20,955 nt of DNA from contig BFEA01000006.1 of NCBI GenBank assembly GCA_003427395.1, positions 655,558 to 676,512 of the forward strand, given 5' to 3'. Positions 1 to 9,351 of this stretch are shown in pieces (position 1 is the stretch's first letter; every line of letters begins with the position of its first letter). Under the pieces are notes generated by a model. The model was not told the DNA's origin and did not search any database. It was given only the letters and a program-made list of their open reading frames with translations. This DNA is from Chara braunii (taxonomy: Eukaryota > Streptophyta > Charophyceae > Charales > Characeae). Position numbers and translations under genes: made by a program.

Positions 1-583
1 AATCTGCTGATCCAACTGTTGGTTGGTTGAGTGCTGCTGCTTCATTGTGTCCTTGACGACGCCCATGTCTACCTCCAAGATGTTCACACGATCCGCCAAG
101 TTGGAGGGTCCGGCGGGTGTGGCTGCTGCAGGCTGCTGNTCCAGCTTGTGCACGCGGTCGAGCAGGTTGGCGATGAGCTGAGCCTCCTGTTTGACCAGCG
201 TGTCTACGCAGAGATGTCCTCTTGTTGAGCTGTGCACGTGGCGACCAGATTGGTCACATGTGCAAATGCGGCTGCAATGCTGCATACAGCGTTAGTGGCA
301 TCTTCTGCTTCGGCAGCACCCCCCAATTGCGGGCTGCTTCCTCGATATCACCCTTAATTTCAAAGAGTGCATCTTGGCGTATATGGCGTTGTTGGTCTGC
401 AGCCTTCTTTGCTGCCTCAGCGTCTTCCAATTGCTGTCTCGTAACAAGGCGACAGGGTTCTTCTGCCTCCTCCTTTGTTTTCCTTGCGGCTGTGGCCGCA
501 TCTGCCCACTTCTTCCATTCAGCTAGTTGATCCAACATGCGGGCCTCAGAGGCCTCCTCTGTCTCCCCTTGCTTCCGCTCCAT
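1..583 (-). pseudogene. Partial gag of element 0 (runs off the left edge)
   Basis: This is the N-terminal part of a Ty3/gypsy Gag on the minus strand. The start is the ATG at 583-581, chosen because the first residues (MERKQGETEEASEARM) align with MDQKSGETYEAYQARM at the start of the element 1 gag at 3982. A Lys/Glu/Ala-rich coiled-coil segment follows. The frame is closed by a TGA at 256-254. Similarity resumes in another frame between about 210 and 1, where a segment containing EVDMGVVKDTMKQQ matches EMDVGSLKDGVKLQQ of element 1, so at least one frameshift and one stop are present. The capsid, zinc knuckle and pol would lie left of the window. One N at 139. The assignment rests on the internal match to element 1, so the family call is firm and the precise breaks are less so. 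Confidence 0.75.
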
Positions 584-722
584 GTCGTCCGTCTGTGATC
601 TGTGACGGCTGGCAAATGCTGCGGAGCCGGTGGCAGGGGCTGACGCCGTGGCACTGCTCCATGTCGCCCATCTGTGATCAGGTGACGGCTGGCATATGCT
701 GCGGAGCCGGTGGCAGGAACTG
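581..722. repeat. 79-bp direct duplication over the element 0 gag start
   Basis: A unit beginning CATGTCG and containing TGCGGAGCCGGTGGCAGG starts at 581 and again at 660; the second copy is truncated near 722. The duplicated segment includes the gag start codon (CAT at 581-583 and again at 660-662 on the plus strand), so the leader carries two possible initiator ATGs. Confidence 0.7.
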
Positions 723-1078
723 ATGTGGCTTGATCGGCTGCTGTCGTGGCACTGCTGTCCGTTGACGTGTCACTGCTGACGTTGCCTGCTGACTTGGCAA
801 CTCACCAATGCCGCAGCAGAGAAGAAGAAGATGAAGGAAAAGAGGCGAGAAGAGAATGGGGCAGCGTAGATGGGGTGGGTGGGAGGGGAGAGAGTGGTAA
901 CCGCCTTCCCACCCCTATGGGGTCACATTGATCGCCCAGACAAGGAGCCAGTAATCAAAAATTGAAAAGTTCAAACTTTGATTTACACCACCACTACCTC
1001 CGCCGTCCTAAATTAGGGGGGTGTGGTAGAACAGGTCCATGAGGGCTACCGGTAGCACAGTGGGTGGAACTGGCGGAG
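723..1078 (-). other. Leader (5' untranslated region) of element 0
   Basis: No gene is seen here. Read on the minus strand, this stretch matches the leader of element 1: both contain GGCTCCTTGTCTGG followed by GGGCGAT and a pyrimidine-rich stretch, then GCGGCATTGGTGAGTTGCCA, and then ACGTCAGC-type repeats just before gag. The element 1 counterparts lie at about 3685-3860. The match supports a common ancestor for the two elements. Confidence 0.65.
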
Positions 1079-1079
1079 T

Positions 1080-1690
1080 GGCAAAATTGGAAAATGCATC
1101 AAATTGCCCCTGTGATTTATTTTGCGGTTGAAATGATTTTTAAAACTTTTAAAAATACTTTTCCTACAAAGTTCACGACGAAATCTGCGCACCCTCCAGT
1201 CTTCAGACTTCCTAGAGCATTGCATTGGACATGAAAAACCGCTGAAGTCGGGGGTACTTTTCCCGTTGGCGGACACGTGATAGAGCAGAAAAATTGGAAT
1301 AAGGGACAAATTGGCGCGACATTTATTTCATGGTCTAAAATATTTTTTCGAAAATTTTTAATATTTAATACAGTGACCAAATCCACAGGCCCTGCAATTT
1401 GCGGAGTTGTCGAGTCAGCCTTCTGAGCGCAAAAAATCACGGAAGTCGGGGTACTTTTCCCGTTGGCCCACACGTGGTTGAGTGACAAAATTGGAAAGTG
1501 CAACGAAACGACGCAGCTTTAATTTCACGGTCTAAATTTTTTTTTTTTCATTTTTTTGATATTTTTACTGTAAGGTTCACAATCTAATCTACAAGATCTC
1601 AAATTTTCAGATTTCTTCTTCAAAATTTTTGAACGCGAAAAATCGCCAAAGTTGGTGCTTGAAAATCCTTGGACCGGGCCCGCCTGCGCC
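1080..1690. repeat. Degenerate ~200-bp tandem array, three units
   Basis: Three diverged units start near 1084, 1291 and 1488, marked by AAATTGG. The first two end with the same core, GTACTTTTCCCGTTGG, followed by ACACGTG (about 1252 and 1450). Each unit continues into an A/T-rich segment. Minus-strand open frames across it repeat the phrase ANGKSTP, which reflects the DNA repeat rather than a gene. By position it belongs to the upstream leader of element 0. From 1690 to 1707 the sequence is GC-rich and nothing is recognised. Confidence 0.6.
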
Positions 1691-1758
1691 TGCCGGTCCC
1701 CGCCCCCTATTACATGCTGCGCCTGCACACGAGGGCCATTTTCCAGGCCCTGCGTCCC

Positions 1759-1983
1759 TCAGGCTGAAAGCCTGAAAACCAGGGCCTACAGGCCCCGTGT
1801 CTGTTTAGCTCGAAAGCCTGAAAAACAGGGGCCTACAGACCCTGTGTCGTTTCAGACTAAAAATGGCAGTAGCCTTTTTAGCCTGAAACGAAGGGCCATT
1901 TTCGGTCTGTCATCAGACCGACCTGCCCTGAAACTCAGGCACCGAATCAGGGTTTTAGGAACAGGCTATTTTTGGCCTGTTCC
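1759..1983. other. Hairpin array at the start of the element 1 LTR
   Basis: Perfect inverted repeats seen: TCAGGCT/AGCCTGA at 1759-1775 (3-nt loop); GGGCC/GGCCC at 1782-1795 (4-nt loop); TCGGTCTG/CAGACCGA at 1902-1921 (4-nt loop); GGAACAGGC/GCCTGTTCC at 1958-1983 (8-nt loop). The last two keep perfect stems in the 3' LTR at 9527-9546 and 9583-9608, where one loop base of the last has changed. Function is unknown. Confidence 0.75.
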
Positions 1984-2496
1984 CACGACCGCTGCAGCAC
2001 CAGCCCCTGGCTCAGCTTGGCATTGGCAAGAGCAGCCTCCTGGACTGCCCGCCCTGCAACTGCAGGCAGTCGGAGGCAGTCAGGAGGCAGGCCGAGGTAG
2101 TACATAGGGACTTCCAATGCACTTCACGGGTAGGCAGGAGGCAGTCAGTAGTCTTCAGGATTTGGCAGCAGCACTCTGGAGGAGCGCTGCAGGAGTAGTT
2201 GTAGCGTTAGCAGTAGTCTTCAGCGTTGGGCGCTGGTAGCGGTAGTTGTAGTCTTCAGCGCTGGGCACCATAGCTAGAGTAGTGCTAGAGAGAGAGAGAT
2301 TGGGCGGAGGCCAGGGATACTTACCTGCAGCGCCGTTGATCCAGCTTCGTCTTCGAGGTACCTGCAGCACAGCGCCATCTTCACAGGTCAGTACCTGGCA
2401 CATATGAGAGAGAGAGTTCTTCTTCCTCTTCTCAGTCCACCATCTTCTTCTCACCCTCTCGCTATATGACTTCACTGCATCAGCAGACTACGAGCG

Positions 2497-2551
2497 ATAT
2501 ATATATATATATTATATATATATATTTATATATATATATAGAGAGAGAGAA
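2497..2551. repeat. (TA)n/(GA)n microsatellite in the 5' LTR
   Basis: Alternating TA from about 2497 to 2540, followed by GA to 2550. The same place in the 3' LTR (11358-11390) is pure (GA)n. Confidence 0.9.
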
Positions 2552-2899
2552 CTTAGTGACAATGGATCCAGACTCGACATGGGACTTCAGACATTTTGAA
2601 GAGGGATTATTTGGGACTGGTAACAAGACTTGGTGTTGACGACTTTCCCATCTCCCCCTTCCTCGTCTTATTCTGATCCCCTCCTCTTCGTCTGTGTATG
2701 TTTGGACCTGGCGCATCTTTCCTGTGTATAGCGCCAGGCCCCTTCACACCTTGTGATGAGCATGATGTATGTTGGTCTGCGTTGAAACATTGATTGGGCT
2801 AGTCATTAGTATTCTAGCATTCTGCTTTGCTATCTTGTACTACGTGAATGGGGTCAGTCCCGGTCAGGTCAGGACTTGCATCTAAATCTTCCACTGCGC

Positions 2900-2906
2900 T
2901 ATAAAA
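2900..2906 (+). promoter_or_regulatory. TATA box of the element 1 5' LTR
   Basis: TATAAAA lies about 130 bp before the LTR end, the usual place for the U3 core promoter. The same sequence is at 11732-11738 in the 3' LTR. The transcription start would be expected about 30 bp downstream. Confidence 0.65.
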
Positions 2907-3040
2907 CACCATTTTTGTATGTATCGGAAAGCACATTGCTTGTTGAGATTCCACCTGCACTGCATTGTCAATTCAGTCCTTTTTATCACATTGCGGATCC
3001 TCGGTTTATATGTACATCGCCCAACTGGGCATGTAACAGT

Positions 3041-3052
3041 TGGTATCGGAGA
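3041..3052 (+). other. Primer binding site (tRNA-iMet type), element 1
   Basis: TGGTATCGGAGA starts two bases after the LTR. The plant initiator-Met tRNA site is TGGTATCAGAGC, so 10 of 12 bases agree. The same G at position 8 is found in the primer site of element 2. Confidence 0.85.
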
Positions 3053-3981
3053 ACCGCACGTGAATCAGGACAACCTGATCTGACACGTGTGCGGGAACTA
3101 GGTAGCTGATTAGTCTTGATTGATTGATTAGCGCACACTAGTTAGCCCCCAAAATCACGATTTTGACCTCACTGCCGAAAAACGATTTTTTTTTCTTTTC
3201 TTGGATTTCGTTTTCTCACTATTTCTGTTGTGGAAAATCGCAATAGCGCAACATCTGAAATTTCCGCTTCGTTTTTCTTCTGAAAATCCAAAATTTCGTT
3301 GTTGGAAATCCGGAATATCTTCTTCTTGAAAATTTCGATTTCCTGTTGCATTTCCCGTTATTTGGAAACTCGGAATATTTTTTCCGAAATCCGTTTTTCT
3401 GAAAACGGTACGGGAAATCCCTCTTGCAGTGCCATTTTCCAAATTGCGAATACTCTCATGTGAGTAAATCCGAATACTTGTTGTTTCTTTTCGGAATTTT
3501 TTTTTCTTTTCGCAGTTCTATGATTTTCACTATCAATGGCAGTCTGAAGTTCGAAAATTTTTCTCATTAATACTTTCGCACTTCAAGGGAGGTTGGGAGA
3601 CCTACTGAACTTGCAAAACTCGGGATTTTTTTGCTTTTTCGATTTTTTTTTTGCAAAGCTCAAACTTTTCTTTTTTTGATAAGTGGCTCCTTGTCTGGAC
3701 GTTATCTGGGCGATTATCCCACCCACCCCTCGCAACCTATGTTGTTGCCCCCTCTGGTCTTCCCTTCTCTATCGGTCTTCGGGTACCCCTGGCGGCGGCA
3801 TTGGTGAGTTGCCACGTTAGCAGACCACGCCAGCGGACCATGTCAGCAGGACACGTCAGCAGGCCACGTCAGCCGACAGCAGTGCCACGTCAGCCGACAG
3901 CAGTGCCACGTCAGCAGCAGAGAGTACCAGGTCAGCAGGCCCCCGGCCTGGTCTATGCTTTTGCGCTCGCGAACAGCTGTA
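3053..3981 (+). other. Leader of element 1, no gene
   Basis: 929 nt between primer site and gag. About 3150-3680 is A/T-rich with many GGAAAT and GAAAATTTC words and no credible coding frame. About 3700-3800 is pyrimidine-rich and matches the element 0 leader. The last 150 nt carry ACGTCAGC repeats. Confidence 0.7.
3853..3915. repeat. ACGTCAGC repeats upstream of gag
   Basis: ACGTCAGC occurs at 3853, 3866, 3887 and 3908; the last three are 21 nt apart, about two helical turns. The hexamer ACGTCA is the reverse complement of TGACGT, the core bound by plant TGA-type bZIP factors. Related but less regular copies occur in the element 0 leader. Regulatory use is a guess. Confidence 0.5.
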
Positions 3982-5491
3982 ATGGACCAGAAGTCCGGGG
4001 AAACATACGAGGCCTATCAGGCCCGGATGCCGGCCTGGAGTACCGAAACCAAGAAACGAGCGGATGACGTAGCAACCGCAGCGAAGAAGGCAGCAGCGGA
4101 CGCCGAGAAGGCACGTCTGCTGACAATTGAACAGCAGCGCCAGCACGACGAGGCAGCAGCAAAGGCTGTCGATGAAAAATGGGTTCAACGATCTGAGAAG
4201 ATATTTAGCGGAGAGCAAGTGTTGCTCACAATGGCAGCGGATTGGCGGGCCGAGGCTGAGAATGGCAAGATGGAAGATAGCGAAAACAAGATTGCTTTAG
4301 TCCTCTCCCATCTCACGGACCTCCTGGCAACATGCATTACACAGGAGGAGGACATTCGACGCGCTGACTCAAGTCCACAGCCGCCTCCGGCAGCTGGAGC
4401 AGCGACCTGTCACCGCCCCCTATGCCAACTCTTCCAACACCTCCGATCATTTGAGGCATTGGAGATGGATGTCGGCTCCCTCAAGGACGGCGTGAAGTTA
4501 CAACAAAACGCAACGCAACAGTTGGAACAGCGGATCTGCACTGCCGCCAACCACTCGAGCTCGGAACCACGTGAGACAACTCCAAAGTTCGACGGGCAGG
4601 AAATCTTCTGCGACTCGACGAAGACAGATCCGATTCCATGGTTCTGCAAGTTCGAGCTCACGCTGCAGCTACACTACGTCAAAGAACAGAAGCACCACGC
4701 GTACTTATACTCCCGCTCGGGGGGCGCGTGCCAAGCATGGTTGGACAATCTCTTGTTCAAGTACGGAGTGGTAGCTGCCGACTTGCATGCTAAGATCAGT
4801 TGGGATGATATGAGGGCGGCGTGGCATAAACGGTTCCAAGTAGAGCCGCCGGAGATCAAGGCAATGGACAAGCTAATGGTCTTCGAACAAGGCACGCTGC
4901 CGAGTGTCGACTGGAGTTGAGTACCAACGCTTGACATCAGTCCCAGACATCCAAATGGGCTTCAAAGCCATCCGCCACTATTTTATCTCAAGGTTGTGTC
5001 CGGCATTGAGCAATGCCTTGACTCATGTCGAGGACACCTTGACGACAACGGCGGAACTCTTTGACAAGGCCGCGCAGATTATTATCACGAACAAGGAGGC
5101 TAAGAACCTGCGTCCGTCTGCGGCAGGCCCGAGCAGAGATCAACATCGACCGAAAGTGGCTGTGGTCGCGGCGGCAACGCCGTTTGACCGAACTAGCGAG
5201 GCCGTGTCTGCCAATGAAGGGGACAGACTCGCAGCCGCCCGGGAAGGTGGTTGCTCCGGCAAAGGCCAAGGACGCGGCAAGACGAAGACAAACACCGCAT
5301 CTAGCCTCGGGCCCGGCGCAGCAGCTCCAGCCCCATGGTCCCAATACGGTCTCTCCGAGCAAGCATTCAAAGTGCGCACGAGATTTCACTATTGCCTATG
5401 GTGCAACATCGATCTCCATGAGACAGTGGCCTGCCCATCAAAAGGCAAGGGCAAATCAGGAAACTGGGCACCGCCGGGAGTGACTCGATGA
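3982..5491 (+). pseudogene. gag of element 1, one internal frameshift
   Basis: Gag is the capsid/nucleocapsid protein that packages element RNA. The ATG at 3982 is preferred over the in-frame ATG at 3955 because it aligns with the start of the element 0 gag. The order is: an Ala/Lys/Glu-rich coiled coil (about 4030-4290), a linker, a retrotransposon Gag (capsid) domain from about 4580 (FDGQEIFCDS, then SWDDMRAAWHKRFQ), and a basic Gly/Lys-rich tail. The first frame stops at the TGA at 4918-4920. Similarity continues in the next frame (YQRLTSVPDIQMGFKAIRHYF) to the TGA at 5489-5491, so a small indel lies at about 4905-4920. A zinc knuckle C-X2-C-X4-H-X4-C is encoded at 5393-5434. The stop overlaps the ATG of the next frame as ATGA at 5488. 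Confidence 0.85.
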
Positions 5492-6320
5492 CACTCTCGA
5501 CGCCTTTGGAACCGGTCGCTTCGCGGGTGACCGCCCTTCGTTTCGAGGTACATGCGGAAGTCGATAGTCCTCTGCTTTATTCTTTTGAGGACTATGCTGC
5601 CCGACTCGTTCCTACGCTGCCTACTCAAGCTGAAGGACAAGACGTGCGTGCGGCATCTTCTCCGTCCGACAGCGGCGACTTATCATCTTCAAGTGGTTCG
5701 TCACGGGATTCGGCGCGCGAGTTCAACATAGAGGTATTGGACCCGCTCACGTCGAGGGATTTCACATGGCTTCCTCTCCCGACCACGGGCCGCTTGTCGG
5801 GACCGCAATGCGCAGTACTATGCGCTCATCTCCACACCTACTTCTATGCACCACCAACTTCGCCGATGACGAAGTCGCGGTGGGGGACATCCTTGCGTAT
5901 GTTACCAAGGTGGCCCGCGAGTTTCGCAATCAGCGGTACGATGACAACAACGCACCGCTCCTCTATGTCCGCGTCCAAGTTGGGCAAGCGTCTTGCAACG
6001 CTTTGCTGGATATCGGCGCGTCTCGCAATTTTATGAGCCAAGCCTTTATGCAAAGGGCTGGCCTTGGTGCACAAGTTCGAAGGAAGGCAAACCCGACGAC
6101 GATCAAGTTGGCGGACGGAAGGACACAACAACTGATCGACCGCTGCATCGAGGCCGTACCGGTGTATTTCGCACCTCAGGCATGCGAACCGGTGACATTT
6201 GACATTTTGGACACGGACTTCGACATTATGTTGGGAATGCCTTGGCTTGCAAGTGCGGATCACACGATCAACTTCCATCGGCGGACCTTACCATTCGCGA
6301 CGTCAGCGCCGAAGTGGTGA
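5488..6320 (+). pseudogene. pol N-terminus and aspartic protease, element 1
   Basis: This is the start of Pol, with a retropepsin-like protease that would cut Gag and Pol. A Ser-rich N-terminal stretch starts at the ATG at 5488. The frame changes between about 5766 and 5800, after which the protease domain reads through. The active-site triplet at 6009-6017 is D-I-G in LLDIGASRNF, where the family normally has D-T-G or D-S-G. The catalytic Asp is kept but the neighbouring Thr/Ser has become Ile, which would be expected to weaken the enzyme. The C-terminal flap region reads DIMLGMPWL, typical of Ty3-type proteases. A TGA at 6318-6320 ends the frame, and the downstream sequence continues in another frame (VTTKSFRATCAYEQ). 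Confidence 0.8.
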
Positions 6321-7382
6321 CGACCAAGTCATTCCGGGCTACTTGTGCTTACGAGCAGCCCGACGAAATCGGCCTATGTTTCCTACGAACCGTCGCGGTA
6401 GTCGACTCTTCACCCACGGACTTGTCTTCGGACCCCCGTGTGGTGCGGTTGCTTGACGAGTTCGCCCACATCTTTGAGTCACCTACCGGTGTGGTGTCGA
6501 ATCGGCCAATCTCTCACGAGATCATTCTAGAGGCCGGTGCCATGCCGTTGAAAGGTTGCAATTACGGTCCTCCGCACGCAACTCGATGATTTGTTGGACA
6601 AGGGTTGGATTCGCCCTAGTAGCTCTCCATACGGAGCGCCAGTTCTCTTCGTACGGAAGAAGAACAAAGATCTACGATTGTGTATCGACTACCGCAAGCT
6701 CAACGCGCAAACCGTCAAGAATGCGGGGCCTCTTCCTCGCATTTGATCTTCTTGAGCGATTGGGCGACGCAAAGTGTTTTTGTAAGTTGGATTTGAAGTC
6801 TGGATATCATCAAATCTCGATCCGGCCGAACGATCGCCACAAACCCGCGTTCAAGACGTGGTACGGGCATTTTGAGTGGGTGGTCATGCCTTTTGGCCTC
6901 ACCAACGCCCCGACGATTTTTCAAGCGGCAATGGCCGACGAGTTTCGTGCAATGTTGGACCGGTTCATGCTGGTCTACTTAGACAATACTCTCTCGTCTA
7001 TAGCCGGACATTGGAGGATCCTCTTGGGCATCTTCGACGAGTGTTGGAGACGCTCCGCCGCGCCAAGTACAAGGCCAATCGCGACAAGTGCGAATTTGTC
7101 AGGCAACACCTGGAATACTTGGACCATTTTGTCACACCGGAGGGCATCAGTTCACTATCGGACAAGATTCAAGCCATCCAAGAGTGGCCGGAGCCACGGA
7201 ACGTCATGGATGTCCGTTCGTTCCTTGGCCTCGCCGGCTACTACCAGCGTTTCATCAAGGGCTACTCGAAGATCGCGGCCCACTTGACCAAGCTTCAATG
7301 AGAGGACCGACCGTTTGACTTCGGAGAGGATGCGCGAGCATCATTTTTAGCTCTCAAAGCCGCACTATTATTTGCGGAGGTC
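6321..7382 (+). pseudogene. Reverse transcriptase of element 1, inactive
   Basis: The RT domain would copy element RNA into DNA. It is in pieces. A linker frame runs to about 6565 (FAHIFESPTGVVSNRPISHEI). RT motifs follow in a second frame at 6564-6746 ([33 protein letters not shown]), ended by the TGA at 6744. Another frame carries motif A (KLDLKSGYHQI) and MPFGLTNAPTIFQ, up to about 6990. The catalytic box at 6976-6987 reads Y-L-D-N instead of Y-L-D-D; a G-to-A change in one codon removes an essential Asp. The frame shifts again just after it, and the thumb/connection region ends in LGLAGYYQRFIKGYSKIAAHL at the TGA at 7299-7301, beyond which homology continues in the same frame. The joint at about 6562 also appears to lack a few codons. 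Confidence 0.88.
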
Positions 7383-7740
7383 TTGCGCATATACGACCCG
7401 CTTTTGCCTACGCGCGTCACTACGGATGCGTCCGGCTATGGCATTGGTGCCGTCATTGAGAACCATGATGGCGTGGACTGGCACCCGATCGAGTATTTCA
7501 GCAAGAAAGTGTCAACGCGCTTAAGCGGTGGCGGCACTTCCTCCTTGGTCGAAGCCAATTCCGATGGGTAACGGACAACTATCCGTTGGTCTTTTACAAG
7601 ACCCAAGACACTATCAACAGCACCATCGCTTGATGGATGACTTTCATCGACCGGTTCGACTTCTTTCCCAATCACATCCCGGGGAAGTCGAACCGTTTTG
7701 CGGATGCTCTTTCACGACGTCCGGATCATTGTACCGCGNT
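7383..7740 (+). pseudogene. RNase H of element 1, internally deleted
   Basis: RNase H would remove the RNA strand of the hybrid. The first catalytic Asp is kept (TTDASGYGIGAV, Asp codon 7425-7427). EYFSKKV then jumps at about 7511 to NALKRWRHFLLG in another frame. By comparison with the element 2 domain, which has about 20 residues more here including the YEREL segment, a block of roughly 60 nt holding the catalytic Glu is missing. The third Asp (VTDNYPLVFY) remains. A TGA at 7631-7633 interrupts the same frame, and reading continues with FIDRFDFFPNHIPGKSNRFADALSRRPD, which ends the domain and holds the last Asp. Confidence 0.8.
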
Positions 7741-9351
7741 CTACTNAACCTTCGAGATCGACNACGACCTGCGGGACAGCTTCATCTGCGACTACCAAGC
7801 CGACCCCGAGTTTCGCGACAAGTACGCGAATTGCTCCTCTCCTAATCCGGCACCTTCTCACTACCGGATTCAAGAGGGGTACTTGCTTGTCCACACACGG
7901 GGGAAGGACCTTCTTTGCGTACCGAGTGACCCTCACTTGCGTACACGGCTTCTTGGCGAGTTCCAGGATGCTCCCGCCACCGGACACTATGGAGTCGATC
8001 GCACGATTGGCAGACTTCGCGAGCGATTTTGGTGGCCCGGCCTTCTCGGCGACGTCACACTCTATTGCGAGTCATGCGAGGTTTGCAGACGCTGCAAATC
8101 CCACAACCATTGTCCGTATGGCGAGTTACGACCATTGTCGGTCCCGTTGAGGCGAAGGGAAGTGATTGCCATGGACATTACCGGCCTATTCCCCAAGCAC
8201 AAGATCGGAGTGGATGGGATCTCACGGTGGTCGACCGACTTACCAAGTTCGCCATGTTTTTGCCTTGCCGCTATCATGCTAAGGCACCGGAGTTAGCCGA
8301 GGTTCTTTACGCCGGTTGGATTCGAACCAAGGGTTACCCCAAGGAAATCGTCTGCGACCGCGACACTCGGTTCATGTCCGATTTTTGGTTGGCGCTCATC
8401 AAACGATGGGGCTCATCTCTCAAGCCATGTTTGGCTCGCCACCCCCAAACCGATGGCCAAACGGAGAGGGCGCATCAGACCGCACAAGTTCTCCTTCGCA
8501 CCCTCATCCGTCCTGACCAAAAGGATTGGGTCGAGTGGCTGCCGGATGTCGAGTTGGCTTACAACTCGTCCATCCACCCGGCTAGCGGGATGTCGCCCTT
8601 CGAGTTTGAGCACGGCTCGCCGGTCACTTCGCCGTTGGACACCATCATTCCACGAACGGCCGAGAGCGACGACCATCTTCTTTTCTTGCGACGGATGCAA
8701 GAGCTACTTGTCGAGGCACGCGACCAGATGGCCAAGACGCAGCAACGCATGAGCCAACAGGCCAATGGCCAGCGGCTTCCTTGCCCATTCCGCTCTTGCG
8801 ATCTCGTTTGGGTCTCCGTTGTGGAATTCAGCCTTGAACAAGATATCTCTCGCAAGCTCCTCCCGAAATGGATGGGGCCTTGGCCGATCGTGGGACCCAC
8901 TGGGGATGCACCCGAGGGACCTTCCTTCACCATTCAGGTGCCCGCCCACTTGCCTGTCTACCCGGTTTTTCATTGCTCCAAGTTGGCTCTTTACATGCCA
9001 GCGGAACAGGACGATTTTCCCGGACGACGATCGCAAGACCCACCGTGTATGGACGGTTTTCAAGAGGTCGGCGACATCATCTCCCAGCGACGCTACGACA
9101 ACAGGCCAACCGAGTACTTGGTACATTTTGCATACTGCACACACCTAGCTGACCTTTGGTTGACCCGTGCGGAACTTCGGTCTCGCACGCTACGAATGCA
9201 AGATGCAAGGCAAGCCGGTCTCTTCGGCTCCACGCCGCACCCACGTCCAGGTTCCACCTTCAGATCGTCAGCTTCGCCCTCGCCGCTGCTTGACTTCATA
9301 AGGAGGGGGGGGTGTTACATGCTGCGCCTGCACACGAGGGCCATTTCCTAG
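7741..9351 (+). pseudogene. Integrase with chromodomain, element 1
   Basis: Integrase would insert the DNA copy, and the chromodomain would steer it to marked chromatin. The HHCC zinc domain lies at about 7955-8100: the second His and both Cys are present (GHYGV, CESCEVC), but the first His position is Gln (EFQDAP, CAG at 7964). The catalytic core has D at 8174 (MDITG), D at 8356 (CDRDTRF) and E at 8464 (DGQTERAH) with the standard D-X35-E spacing. The first D is separated from the others by a frameshift near 8219, where one base seems lost. A GPY/F-like module (KLLPKWMGPWPI) and a chromodomain-like tail at about 9064-9180 (EYLVHFAYCTH, WLTRAEL) follow. The frame runs through the polypurine tract and stops at 9349-9351, inside the LTR. 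Ns at 7746 and 7763 and one at 7739. Confidence 0.88.
9300..9312 (+). other. Polypurine tract of element 1
   Basis: Thirteen purines, AAGGAGGGGGGGG, directly before TGTTACATGC. This is the expected second-strand primer position and it fixes the 3' LTR start at 9313. Confidence 0.88.

Larger units (their letters stand above)
1708..3038 (+). repeat. 5' LTR of element 1
   Basis: A 1331-bp direct repeat of 9313-11870 (about 1312 bp once the insert is removed). It ends with CA at 3037-3038, two bases before the primer site. The first 300 bp are rich in hairpins, the middle has GA/TA microsatellites, and a TATA box lies at 2900, leaving only ~100 bp for R and U5. The microsatellite differs from the 3' copy: (TA)n plus (GA)n here, only (GA)n there. 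Confidence 0.93.

Noticed and set aside
1046-1503. Minus-strand open frames with repeated ANGKSTP phrases as a protein gene
   Set aside because: The repeat follows from the ~200-bp DNA tandem array, the frames are A/T-rich and broken, and no family is recognised.
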